DNA of 45,411 nucleotides. Source: Sphingobacteriaceae bacterium. GTDB taxonomy: Bacteria; Bacteroidota; Bacteroidia; B-17B0; Aurantibacillaceae. The notes below the pieces were generated by a model. It was not told the origin of the DNA. It saw only the letters and a list, made by a program, of their open reading frames with translations, and did no database searches. Positions 1-9,640 of this stretch are shown piece by piece; the stretch's first letter is position 1; each line of letters starts with the position of its first letter. The DNA lies in NCBI GenBank assembly GCA_023251775.1, contig JAHEYC010000020.1:1-45411 (forward strand). The letters run 5' to 3'. Made by a program: the position numbers and the translations under genes.

Positions 1-3000
1 TCCATTGTAAAATATTACTTGTTGCGATTGAAACTGCAGTTACGCCTGTTGTTGGTAGAGTTGGTGTGGTAATAGTTGCTCCACCCGAAATTAATGTCCA
101 TAAGCCTGTTCCTATCACCGGTGTATTTCCGGCAAGTGTTGCAGCTCCCGCGCAAATTGTTTGATTTGGTCCGGCCACTGCTGGTGTTGGATTTGGATCT
201 CTCACAATGGCAACTGTAGAAATTGACGGTGGACAAACACCATTTGTAATTGTCCATTGCAAAATATTTGTTCCTACCGCAACCGAAGTTAATCCTGTAC
301 TAGATAACGTTGGCGTGGTGATCACCGCACCTCCGGATATCAACGTCCAACTTCCTGTTCCTATCGCCGGAATATTTCCTGCAAGCGTTGCAGTACTTAT
401 ACAAATAGTTTGGTTTGGTCCTGCAGTTGCAGAAGTTGGCGGTGCATCAGCATCAATAAGAACGGTGGAAGTCGAAACAGCACATGGTCCATTGCTTATT
501 GTCCACATGAAAATATTTGGAACAGATGTAGAAGTTCCAAGAGCGGACAAAGGCGTAGTAGCTAATGTTGTATTAGCGATAGTGCCTGCTCCCGAAATAA
601 GTGTCCAACTTCCTGTTCCTATTGCCGGAACATTCGCAGCCATTGTTGCCGAAGTGGCACAAACTGATTGTGATGGGCCTGCAACAGAAACTGAAGGAGG
701 CAGATAACGAGTTATTGAAACTGTAGATGAACTGTTTGGACAAACGCCATTACCAATGGTCCATTGAAATACATTTGTTCCAACTCCCAATGCAGTTAAA
801 CCCGTATTGAACAAATTAGGGCTTGTAATTACGCCCGATCCTGAAACTAAATTCCATGTTCCTGTTCCAACTGCAGGTGAATTTCCGGCCATGGTTGCAA
901 CTGTTGCACAAATACTTTGTGAAGGGCCAGCATTTGAAACAGAAGGTAATTGATCAACATAAACACTCACGGTAGAAGTTGAAGCAGGACAAACACCATT
1001 GGTGATCGACCATTCAAATTGATTTAATCCATTACCTAACAAGATCACTTGGGTATTTGGAGATGTAGGTGTGATGATCAATCCTGGTCCTGTAACAACG
1101 TTCCAAGAACCTACACCAACAACAGGATTGTTTGCTGCAAGATTTGTTGAGAATGATGAAGGAACTCCACAAAGCGATTGTGTTGGACCGGCATTCGACA
1201 CTGTTGGATTAGCATCTCTTTGAACAGATAATGTTGCGCTTGATGAAGGACAAACACCATTACTAATTGTCCACTGGAAAACATTTACACCAACTGCAAG
1301 TGCGGTTACACCTGTAGTTGCAGAAGCAGGACTAGAAATTACAGCGCCACCAGACACAAGGGTCCACAATCCTGTTCCAACTGTAGGAGTGATACCTGTT
1401 AGTGTTGCAGTTGTTGAACACGTAACCTGGTTTGCACTAACAGTTGCAGTTGTTGGATTAAGATCGCGTTGAATGGAAACGGTTGACGACGATGGCGGAC
1501 AAATACCATTGCTTATTGTCCATTGAAAAATATTTACTCCTCCACCTAAACCTGTTACACCACTGTTAGCAGAAGTTGGTGAAGTAATTACCGCGATCCC
1601 TGAGATCAATGTCCAGCTTCCTGTTCCAACTGCAGGAACATTTCCGGCTAGATTTGCAATTGTTGCACACACTGTTTGATTCGATCCTGCGTTAGCCGGT
1701 GTAGGACTTCCATAATTGATCACCGACATTGTTGAACTTGATGCAGGACAAACACCATTGCTTATTGTCCATTGGAAAATATTTGTTCCGGTACCTAAAG
1801 CAGTAATTGCAGTTGCTGCAACAGTTGGTGAAGTGATTGAGCCTCCACCCGAAACTAATGTCCACAAACCAATTCCAATAGCAGGAACATTTCCTGTCAT
1901 GTTTGTTGTTGGAGATGCACACAATGTTTGATTTGTTCCTGCAACCGAAATGCTTGGCGGCTGATCGTTTTGTATTGACATTGTAGCAGTTGAGTTTGGA
2001 CAAATACCATTACTGATCGTCCATTGAAAAACATTTACACCAAAGCCAAGACCCGTTATTCCCGTATTGGGTGATGTTGGTGAAGTGATAACACCACTTC
2101 CGGAAACCAATGTCCAACTTCCTGTTCCAACTGCAGGTAAATTTCCTGCCATGGTTGCGGTTAATACACAAACAGTTTGATTTGGTCCTGCGTTTGCAAC
2201 GGTAGGACTTGGGTCGCGCTGAATCGACATTGTTGATGATGATGATGAACAAACACCATTACTAATCGTCCATTGAAAAATATTTGTTCCTATAGCAAGT
2301 GCAGTTAATCCGGTTGAAGATAATGTAGGAGTCGTGATCGTAACACCACCTGATATTAATGTCCAACTTCCTGTTCCAACCGCCGGAGTATTTGCAGCCA
2401 TAGTTGCACTGGTAACACATACCGTTTGATTCGGACCTGCAACTGATACAGAAGGATTTTGATCATTCTGAATAGAAACGGTGGAAATTGAATTTGCACA
2501 AACTCCATTACCAATTGTCCACTGAAAAATATTTACTCCAAAACCTAGTGCGGTAATTCCACTGTTTGGAGAATTTAGTGAAGTAATATTTCCGGCACCA
2601 AAAATTAAACTCCATGTTCCAGTTCCAACAGCAGGTGTGTTTCCGGCAAGAGTTGCTGTTGCTGCACATACCGTTTGATTTGGTCCGGCAAGTGATGCTG
2701 TAGGATTAAGATCACGTTGAATAGAAACTGTTGAAGTAGATACCGCACAATTTCCATTACTGATGGTCCATTGAAAAATATTAATTCCTCCGGCAAGCGC
2801 TGTTAAACCTGTTGTTGCTAAAGTTGGGGTTGTAATTGTACCACCACCTGATATTAATGTCCAACTTCCTGTTCCTATTGCTGGAACATTACCTGCCATC
2901 GTTGCTATTGTTGCACACACTGTTTGATTTGTTCCTGCGTTTGATACTGATGGTGGTAAATAACGAATGATGGCTACCGTTGATGTTGATGCAGGACACA

Positions 3001-6000
3001 CTCCATTACTAATTGTCCATTGTAGAACATTTGTTCCTACACCTAAAGCGGTTAATCCAGAAGTTGGAGATGTTGGAGACGTGATCGAACCAGAACCTAG
3101 AATGATTGTCCAACTTCCTGTACCAACAGCAGGTACATTTCCAGCAAGCGTTGCAGTTGTAATTCCACAAACACTTTGTGTTGCACCAGCATTAGCTATT
3201 GTAGGCGTTTGATGAAGATAAACACTAACTGTTGATGTTGATGCGGGACAAACTCCATTGGTGATCGACCATTCAAATTCATTCAATCCTAATCCTAGAG
3301 AAAGTACTTGCGTATTTGGAGATGTTGGAGTAACTATTAAACCCGGACCCGAAACAACATTCCAAACACCTACACCAATTGCGGGAATATTTGCTGCGAG
3401 ATTAGTAGAGGTAGTAGTGATACATAAAGATTGTGTTGGACCAGCATTTGAAACTGTTGGACTTGCATCTCGTTGAATTGACACAGTTGCACTCGATGAA
3501 GCACACACACCATTGCTAATTGTCCATTGGAAAATATTTATGCCAACTCCTAAGGCAGTAATTCCTGTAGTTGGTAAAGTTGGTGTTGTAATTGTTCCTG
3601 CGCCCGAGATCAGCGTCCAACTTCCTGTTCCGATCGCTGGTACATTACCGGCCATAGTAACTGTTGTTGAACAAACAACTTGATTCGATCCGGCATTCGC
3701 AGGGGTTGGAATTGCATCGCGTTGAATCGACATGGTTGAAGTTGAAGGTGGACAGGTACCATTGCTTATTGTCCATTGAAAAATATTTACACCAACTGCG
3801 ATCGCGGTAATACCTGTATTAAAACTTGTAGGAGAAGTAATTACTGCAGATCCTGAAATTAGTGTCCAACTTCCTGTTCCAACTGCGGGATTATTTCCGG
3901 CCATTGTTGCAACTGTTGCACATACTGTTTGATTTACTCCGGCGTTTGCTGCAGTTGGATTTCCAAAATTGATAATGGCCATTGTTGAACTGGATGATGC
4001 ACAAACACCATTACTGATCGTCCATTGAAAAATGTTTGTTCCTGTTCCTAATGCGGTGATACCTGTGGTTGCTAATGTTGGAGTTGTAATTGTTCCTACA
4101 CCGGATACTAATGTCCAACTTCCTGTTCCAACTGCAGGAACGTTACCTGCCATCGTAGTATTTGAAGTAGAACATAATGTATAATTTGATCCTGCATTCG
4201 ATGCTGTTGGATTATTATCACGTTGTATAGAAACTGTTGAACTTGATGGCGGACATGATCCATTGATCACTGTCCATTGTAAAATATTTATTCCAACTCC
4301 TAATCCTGTAAGTTGAGATGATGGAGAAGTTGGACTTACAATTGTTGCAACGCCCGAAACCAATGTCCAACTTCCCGTACCAACAGCTGGAATATTTCCC
4401 GCAAGCGTTGCTGTTGTTGCGCAAACTGTTTGATTTGGTCCTGCGTTAGATAATGTTGGATTATTATCACGATAAATTTCTACGGTTGCACTTGATGCGG
4501 GACAAACACCATTACTAATTGTCCATTGAAAAACATTACTACCTAAAGCCATTCCTGTTATTCCCGAAGTTGGCGATGTTGGTGTTGTTACAACTCCACT
4601 TCCTGCGATCAATGTCCAAACGCCATTTCCAATAGCAGGTGTATTTGCTGCGTGAGTTCCTGTACTTACGCAAACTGTTTGGTTAGGGCCCGCAATTGCA
4701 GCTGTTGGATTTGCATCGCGTTGAATTGACATTGTTGAACTTGAACTTGGACAAACACCATTGCTTATTGTCCACATGAAAACATTTACACCAACACCTA
4801 ATGCAGTAATTCCACTAGTGGCTAAAGTAGGCGTTGTAATATTTGCTGCTCCTGAAACTAGTGACCAACTTCCCGTTCCAACTGCAGGAACATTTCCTGT
4901 CATAGTTGCAGTTGTTGCACACACCGATTGATTTGATCCAGCAACAGAAGGTGTTGGATTATTATCTCGTTGTATTGACATGGTGGAAGAAGAAACAGGA
5001 CATACACCACTTGTGATGCTCCACTGAAATACATTCACTCCAACACCAAGTGCTGTTATACCGGTCGTTTCTAAAGTTGGGGTTGTAATATTTCCAGAAC
5101 CAGAGATCAATGTCCAACTTCCTGTACCAATTGCAGGCGTATTACCTGCCATGGTTGCTACAGTTGCACAAACGGTTTGATTTGGTCCGGCAATAGATGC
5201 AGTTGGATTCGGATATCGCGTGATCGACATTGTTGAAGTGGATGTAGGACAAACACCATTACTGATCGACCACATGAAAACATTTACACCAATTCCTAAA
5301 GCTGTTATTCCAGTGGTTGGTGATGTTGGTGTTGTAATTAACGCAGATCCTGAGACCAATGTCCAAGATCCGGTCCCAACTGCAGGAATATTTCCTGCCA
5401 TGGTAGCATTTGTTACTGCGCAAACACTTTGTGATGGTCCAGCATTTGATGCAGTAGGATTTGTATCCACAAAAATTTGCACTGTTGAACTTGATGACGG
5501 ACAAACACCATTTGAGATCACCCATTGAAAAACATTTGATCCTAAACCAAGACTGATAACACCAGAATTTGATAAGGATGGCGCACTTACTAATCCTGGA
5601 CCTGTGACCACATTCCAAACTCCTGTTCCAATAGCGGGTGCATTACCTGCTAATGTTGCCGTAGTTGCGCAAACAGTTTGATTGGGTCCAGCATTTGAAA
5701 CTGTTGGTGGAGTATCTCGCTGAATTGACATCGTTGAAATTGACGTTGCACAAATTCCATTTCCGATGGTCCATTGAAAAACATTTATTCCAAAACCTAA
5801 AGCCGTTAATCCGGTTGTTGGAGAATTTGGAGAAGTAATATTTCCTGCGCCCGAAACTAAACTCCAGGTTCCTGTTCCAACAGCAGGTGTGTTTCCATTC
5901 ATAGTTGCGGTTGCGGCACAAACGGTTTGATTTGCTCCAGCCACTGATGTTGATGGTAAGGTGTGAGAAATAATAGAAACTGTTGAAGTAGTTGAAGGGC

Positions 6001-6975
6001 AAACACCATTTTTTATTGTCCACGAAAAACTTGTTGTTGAAAATGGCGAACCAGGGCCAACTGTTACGTTTGATGTTGCCAAATTCACATTGGTAATTGT
6101 GCTTGTTCCTGCAAATGTACTCCATGTTCCCGTTCCTACTGCTGGTACATTTCCGGCCAAGGCGGTTGGGGTTCCACAAACAGACATAGTTACACCTGCA
6201 TTTGAGGGAGGAGAATTAGTGTATGAAATAATAGAAACTGTTGACGTAGTTGAAGGACAGACTCCGTTCTTAATTGTCCACGAAAAATTTGTTGTTGAAA
6301 ATGGTGATCCTGCGCCAACGGTGACATTTGAAGTTGCAAGATTCACATTCGTGAGCGTACTTGTTCCCGCAAACGTACTCCACGTTCCGGTTCCAGCCGC
6401 AGGTACATTTCCGGCCATTGTAGTTGAGGTTCCACAAATGGACATAGTAGTTCCTGCATTCGAAGGAGAAGAAGTTGTGTAAGAAATTATGGAGACAGTA
6501 GATGTTGACACTGGACAAATTCCATTTCCAATTGTCCACGAAAAATTTGTTGTTGAAAATGGCGCACCCGCTCCAACAGTTACAGCTGATGTTGCTAAAT
6601 TTACATTGGTAATTGTACTTGTTCCTGCAAAGGTACTCCATGTTCCTGTTCCGACGACGGGAACATTACCCGCCAACAAAGTTGTAGTTCCACAAAGCGA
6701 CATAGTTGTACCTGCATTTGAAACAGTAGGAAAATTTTGTCGAATTATCTTCACAGTATCCGAAAGTGGAGCGCACCCACTACCTGTTATTGTCCAAACA
6801 AATGTGTTAGTACCAACTGCCAATGCAGTTATACCCGAAGTTGGTGTTGTTGGACTTGTTATTGTTCCTCCTCCTGATTGCAAACTCCATGTTCCTGTTC
6901 CGTTCGTTGGCGTATTCGCTGCAAATGTTGCTGTTGTTGCACATACTGTTTGATCGGCACCTGCAGTTGGATAAG
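1..6975 (-). repeat. ~28 tandem ~252-bp repeats coding for Ig-like domains, with a nine-unit superperiod
   Basis: The FQWTI-coding motif (seen on the plus strand as gtccattgaaaaatattt and variants) recurs near 1, 252, 502, 757, 1007, 1267, 1517, 1768, 2019, 2268, 2516, 2764, 3016, 3268, 3520, 3770, 4020, 4270, 4520, 4770, 5018, 5267, 5520, 5767, 6018, 6277, 6530 and 6790, a period of ~250 bp. Subtypes exist. Units near 955-1207, 3211-3465 and 5465-5715 have a WNVV core. Three adjacent units at ~5965-6735 share a WSTFAGTS core. Linkers with Arg-Tyr lie near 705, 2955 and 5215. Units are similar but not identical, so this is old or actively diverging amplification, and short-read assembly here may have miscounted copies. 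Confidence 0.9.
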
Positions 6976-8437
6976 ACAAAACTCCTCCGCATCCAACTTT
7001 TGCTAAAAAAATATTTGACAACGCTGCTGTTGGCAACGCTGCTAATGGCGGAAAGACCGCAGCGCCCGCATGTATCCCTCCTAAATAAGCATCCGAAACA
7101 AGATCAACTGCAATTCCATTTCCATAATCATCACTACTGGAAGTACCGGCTGAAGTTCCACCACGAGTTCCATAGTAGAGTTGACCATTCACAAGATATG
7201 AAGCAACAAAAACATCGCTACCTCCTATTGTTGAAAGTGATGTATTAGGAGTTCCGGCAAGGATAAGTGTGTTATTAAAAGCACCGCCAACAAATAATTT
7301 GCCTGAGGCATGTATGTCGATCGCATTTCCTACAGCAGTAGCTGTACCTAAAGCACTTGTCTCCGCTCTTCCCCATTGAAAAAGTCCACTCGCATTGTTT
7401 AACCCTGCAACAAACAATCCTAAGGTGGCGTTAGTTGATCTAGTAAATGTTGGTGCTGGATATTTGAAACCAACTGTTCCGGTGCCCACTCCTCCTGTAA
7501 CGTAAACATTATTTGCGTCTACCGTAATGCCACGACCACGATCGGCTGTTGTTGTAGAAATATTATTATGCCATGCGTAAGTTCCGTTTTGATTGTAAGC
7601 AATAATTGCAATATCACCTGTTGCACCTTGCGATGTTAGATTTCCAACCGTTACCGAAGCACTATTGGTTACAGTAAAAGTTCCATTATAATCACCAATG
7701 AGATAAATTCGATTCGCATCTGCCGTGATATTATAACCGGCATCGTTCACAGTACTTGCTGAATTTGCTACCCATTGTACAACACCTGCTGCATTATATT
7801 TTGCGCAAAAAATATCGCTTCCGCCCATGGCAGTTTTTACGATCGTTGTTGCGTTAGAAGACGAAAACGTTGTTGCGCCAATAAATGAACCTGTGACATA
7901 AACACCATTCGCATCTGCTTTCACCCCAACAGCAGCGTCGGTACTTGCGCCACCAATTTTTGCACACCACTGAAATGTTCCTCCGCGATTGTATTTCGCA
8001 AGAAATGCATCTTGTGCAGTAGAAACTAAATTGTAAACTCCCGCACCCGGATCAAAATCACAGGTTCCATTGAATCGCCCTGCAATATAAATATCTCCGT
8101 TAGTTGCATCTGTTGCAACAGCATATCCTTCATCTGCACCGGTGCCGGATCCAAAACTTTTTGATAATCCCAACGTTCCTGTTCCCTTATGATATTTTAA
8201 AAAGAAAACATCACCACCTCCGCCAATTGCAACCAAACCAAGACCTGCAATATTTCCGGAATACAATCCTGTAACAACAATACTATCAGTAAAAGGATCA
8301 TAAACTACTTTGTTAATGTATTCTGCGGAAGCGCTACTACCATTTCTTGACCATACCCAAGGCGGCGCTTGAGAGTACAATTTTGTGGCACAAAATATCC
8401 CAAACAGAAAGAAAATATATAAAAAACTCTTCCTCAA
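1..8437 (-). CDS. Giant secreted repeat protein, 3' end outside window (propeller plus ~28 Ig-like repeats)
   Basis: I read the minus strand in triplets from 8437 to 2 and found no in-frame stop, giving at least 2,812 codons. The start must be TTG (8437-8435): an in-frame TAG lies four codons upstream, and translation from TTG gives a signal peptide (MRKSFLYIFFLFGIFC, then ATKLYSQA). Residues ~25-485 hold repeated motifs of the type GGxDxFxAKYNxxGxxQW and VDANxVYVTGxF, as in SBBP/delta-60 type beta-propellers. From residue ~488 there are about 28 tandem ~84-residue Ig/PKD-like repeats, with a core like NAGPNQTVCA, GTGSWTLVSG and NVFQWTISNGVCP. Each has two conserved cysteines, probably forming a disulfide. 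Known for the family: such proteins are usually T9SS-secreted adhesins of Bacteroidota. A C-terminal sorting domain is expected beyond the left edge but not seen. Adhesin function is inference. Confidence 0.9.
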   Translation of the reverse strand, partial: MRKSFLYIFFLFGIFCATKLYSQAPPWVWSRNGSSASAEYINKVVYDPFTDSIVVTGLYSGNIAGLGLVAIGGGGDVFFLKYHKGTGTLGLSKSFGSGTGADEGYAVATDATNGDIYIAGRFNGTCDFDPGAGVYNLVSTAQDAFLAKYNRGGTFQWCAKIGGASTDAAVGVKADANGVYVTGSFIGATTFSSSNATTIVKTAMGGSDIFCAKYNAAGVVQWVANSASTVNDAGYNITADANRIYLIGDYNGTFTVTNSASVTVGNLTSQGATGDIAIIAYNQNGTYAWHNNISTTTADRGRGITVDANNVYVTGGVGTGTVGFKYPAPTFTRSTNATLGLFVAGLNNASGLFQWGRAETSALGTATAVGNAIDIHASGKLFVGGAFNNTLILAGTPNTSLSTIGGSDVFVASYLVNGQLYYGTRGGTSAGTSSSDDYGNGIAVDLVSDAYLGGIHAGAAVFPPLAALPTAALSNIFLAKVGCGGVLSYPTAGADQTVCATTATFAANTPTNGTGTWSLQSGGGTITSPTTPTSGITALAVGTNTFVWTITGSGCAPLSDTVKIIRQNFPTVSNAGTTMSLCGTTTLLAGNVPVVGTGTWSTFAGTSTITNVNLATSAVTVGAGAPFSTTNFSWTIGNGICPVSTSTVSIISYTTSSPSNAGTTMSICGTSTTMAGNVPAAGTGTWSTFAGTSTLTNVNLATSNVTVGAGSPFSTTNFSWTIKNGVCPSTTSTVSIISYTNSPPSNAGVTMSVCGTPTALAGNVPAVGTGTWSTFAGTSTITNVNLATSNVTVGPGSPFSTTSFSWTIKNGVCPSTTSTVSIISHTLPSTSVAGANQTVCAATATMNGNTPAVGTGTWSLVSGAGNITSPNSPTTGLTALGFGINVFQWTIGNGICATSISTMSIQRDTPPTVSNAGPNQTVCATTATLAGNAPAIGTGVWNVVTGPGLVSAPSLSNSGVISLGLGSNVFQWVISNGVCPSSSSTVQIFVDTNPTASNAGPSQSVCAVTNATMAGNIPAVGTGSWTLVSGSALITTPTSPTTGITALGIGVNVFMWSISNGVCPTSTSTMSITRYPNPTASIAGPNQTVCATVATMAGNTPAIGTGSWTLISGSGNITTPTLETTGITALGVGVNVFQWSITSGVCPVSSSTMSIQRDNNPTPSVAGSNQSVCATTATMTGNVPAVGTGSWSLVSGAANITTPTLATSGITALGVGVNVFMWTISNGVCPSSSSTMSIQRDANPTAAIAGPNQTVCVSTGTHAANTPAIGNGVWTLIAGSGVVTTPTSPTSGITGMALGSNVFQWTISNGVCPASSATVEIYRDNNPTLSNAGPNQTVCATTATLAGNIPAVGTGSWTLVSGVATIVSPTSPSSQLTGLGVGINILQWTVINGSCPPSSSTVSIQRDNNPTASNAGSNYTLCSTSNTTMAGNVPAVGTGSWTLVSGVGTITTPTLATTGITALGTGTNIFQWTISNGVCASSSSTMAIINFGNPTAANAGVNQTVCATVATMAGNNPAVGTGSWTLISGSAVITSPTSFNTGITAIAVGVNIFQWTISNGTCPPSTSTMSIQRDAIPTPANAGSNQVVCSTTVTMAGNVPAIGTGSWTLISGAGTITTPTLPTTGITALGVGINIFQWTISNGVCASSSATVSIQRDASPTVSNAGPTQSLCITTTSTNLAANIPAIGVGVWNVVSGPGLIVTPTSPNTQVLSLGLGLNEFEWSITNGVCPASTSTVSVYLHQTPTIANAGATQSVCGITTATLAGNVPAVGTGSWTIILGSGSITSPTSPTSGLTALGVGTNVLQWTISNGVCPASTSTVAIIRYLPPSVSNAGTNQTVCATIATMAGNVPAIGTGSWTLISGGGTITTPTLATTGLTALAGGINIFQWTISNGNCAVSTSTVSIQRDLNPTASLAGPNQTVCAATATLAGNTPAVGTGTWSLIFGAGNITSLNSPNSGITALGFGVNIFQWTIGNGVCANSISTVSIQNDQNPSVSVAGPNQTVCVTSATMAANTPAVGTGSWTLISGGVTITTPTLSSTGLTALAIGTNIFQWTISNGVCSSSSSTMSIQRDPSPTVANAGPNQTVCVLTATMAGNLPAVGTGSWTLVSGSGVITSPTSPNTGITGLGFGVNVFQWTISNGICPNSTATMSIQNDQPPSISVAGTNQTLCASPTTNMTGNVPAIGIGLWTLVSGGGSITSPTVAATAITALGTGTNIFQWTISNGVCPASSSTMSVINYGSPTPANAGSNQTVCATIANLAGNVPAVGTGSWTLISGIAVITSPTSANSGVTGLGGGVNIFQWTISNGICPPSSSTVSIQRDLNPTTATVSANQVTCSTTATLTGITPTVGTGLWTLVSGGAVISSPASATTGVTALAVGVNVFQWTISNGVCPSSSATLSVQRDANPTVSNAGPTQSLCGVPSSFSTNLAANNPVVGVGSWNVVTGPGLIITPTSPNTQVILLGNGLNQFEWSITNGVCPASTSTVSVYVDQLPSVSNAGPSQSICATVATMAGNSPAVGTGTWNLVSGSGVITSPNLFNTGLTALGVGTNVFQWTIGNGVCPNSSSTVSITRYLPPSVSVAGPSQSVCATSATMAANVPAIGTGSWTLISGAGTIANTTLATTPLSALGTSTSVPNIFMWTISNGPCAVSTSTVLIDADAPPTSATAGPNQTICISTATLAGNIPAIGTGSWTLISGGAVITTPTLSSTGLTSVAVGTNILQWTITNGVCPPSISTVAIVRDPNPTPAVAGPNQTICAGAATLAGNTPVIGTGLWTLISGGATITTPTLPTTGVTAVSIATSNILQW

Positions 8438-8765
8438 GTGTTTATAGCCCTATAAAATTAAAATTTACTGCTCTAAATCCTATTAATTTTAGATAAATTA
8501 GTCCATTTTGTCGATTAATAGTTATTTCTAAACAAAAAGTGAAAAATTTTAGGTCCAGTGTACTGATAATTAGCCCTTTAATCGTTTGCCTGGGGAATAG
8601 AAATTTTGATCGAAAAGCAGCTCTTTTTCTACTTTTTTAGTGTTTAGTTTTTCAAAAATTTAGCATCGATTTTTGTTGAACACTTTTCTCAATTTTTGTT
8701 TCTTCAATAAATTCATCGCGAAAAGAAATTATTCTTAATTTAGAAATCTTTTAAAACAAAATTCA
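8438..8765. other. Divergent intergenic region between the giant gene and rfbA
   Basis: This 328-bp AT-rich stretch must hold promoters for both flanking genes, which are divergent. I found no clean TAnnTTTG box on either strand. The nearest match for rfbA is TAATTTAG at 8736-8743, one mismatch, without a convincing -33 element. No coding region, RNA gene or clear terminator was recognised. Confidence 0.5.
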
Positions 8766-9635
8766 ATGAAGGGAATCATACTTGCCGGAGGATCAGGAAC
8801 ACGTTTACATCCATTAACGCTTGCCATGAGTAAGCAAATGATGCCAATTTATGATAAGCCCATGATCTATTATCCACTATCTGTTTTGATGATGGCAGGT
8901 ATCAAAGAAATTTTGATCATCTCTACACCCCACGACCTGCCTAACTTCCAGAAGTTGTTGGGAACAGGCGAAGAGATCGGTTGCAAATTCTCTTACAAAG
9001 TTCAAGAAGTTCCGAACGGACTTGCACAAGCATTTGTTTTAGGTGAACAGTTCATAGGAAAAGATAAAGTTGCTTTGATCTTAGGCGATAATATTTTTTA
9101 TGGAGTTGGTTTAGGACGAATGTTCCAAAAAATAAATGATCCTGATGGCGGCGTTGTTTTTGCGTATCACGTTAGCGATCCCGAACGTTACGGTGTTGTT
9201 GAATTCGACAAACAAAATAATGTACTTTCTATAGAGGAAAAACCAAAAACTCCCAAGAGTAATTATGCAGTACCCGGATTATATTTCTATGATAATTCCG
9301 TTGTTGAGATCGCTAAAAATTTAAAACCTAGTCCGCGCGGAGAATATGAGATAACCGATGTAAATAAAGAATATTTGAAACAAGGAAAATTAAAAGTGAG
9401 CATTATGGACAGAGGAACCGCGTGGTTAGACACCGGAACTTTTGCATCGTTAATGCAAGCCGGACAATTTGTTCAAGTAATTGAAGAGCGTCAAGGACAA
9501 AAAATTGGTTGTATTGAAGAGGTTGCATTCAAAATGAAATACATCACCAAAGAACAATTGATGAAAATTGCACAACCACTCACCAAAAGTGGTTACGGAA
9601 ATTATTTATTGGATCTTGTGAAACAAGCCGATTAG
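8766..9635 (+). CDS. rfbA: Glucose-1-phosphate thymidylyltransferase
   Basis: Makes dTDP-glucose from glucose-1-phosphate and dTTP, the first step towards dTDP-L-rhamnose and related deoxysugars for surface polysaccharide. The 289-residue length is typical of RfbA/RmlA. The N-terminal nucleotide-binding signature [11 protein letters not shown] is at residues 8-18, followed by [17 protein letters not shown]. Further family blocks are [37 protein letters not shown] and [10 protein letters not shown]. No rfbB, rfbC or rfbD lies beside it; the next gene, five bases downstream, is a prenyl synthase, so the other rhamnose genes must be elsewhere. The identification is secure. Confidence 0.96.
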   Translation: MKGIILAGGSGTRLHPLTLAMSKQMMPIYDKPMIYYPLSVLMMAGIKEILIISTPHDLPNFQKLLGTGEEIGCKFSYKVQEVPNGLAQAFVLGEQFIGKDKVALILGDNIFYGVGLGRMFQKINDPDGGVVFAYHVSDPERYGVVEFDKQNNVLSIEEKPKTPKSNYAVPGLYFYDNSVVEIAKNLKPSPRGEYEITDVNKEYLKQGKLKVSIMDRGTAWLDTGTFASLMQAGQFVQVIEERQGQKIGCIEEVAFKMKYITKEQLMKIAQPLTKSGYGNYLLDLVKQAD

Positions 9636-9640
9636 ATACA

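Noticed and set aside
207-6953. Long plus-strand open frames across the repeat array (for example 207-707, 5220-5528, 6090-6482, 6489-6953)
   Set aside because: They are antisense to the continuous giant minus-strand frame, recur with the repeat period, and have low-complexity compositions. The opposite strand has a signal peptide and clear domains.
1-6975. CRISPR-like or satellite array
   Set aside because: The ~252-bp units are diverged, have no spacer pattern, and keep one reading frame throughout; they are coding domain repeats.
6823-7248. Plus-strand 141-codon frame with many Leu and His
   Set aside because: It is antisense to the start of the repeats and the end of the propeller region of the giant protein, with no plausible domain.
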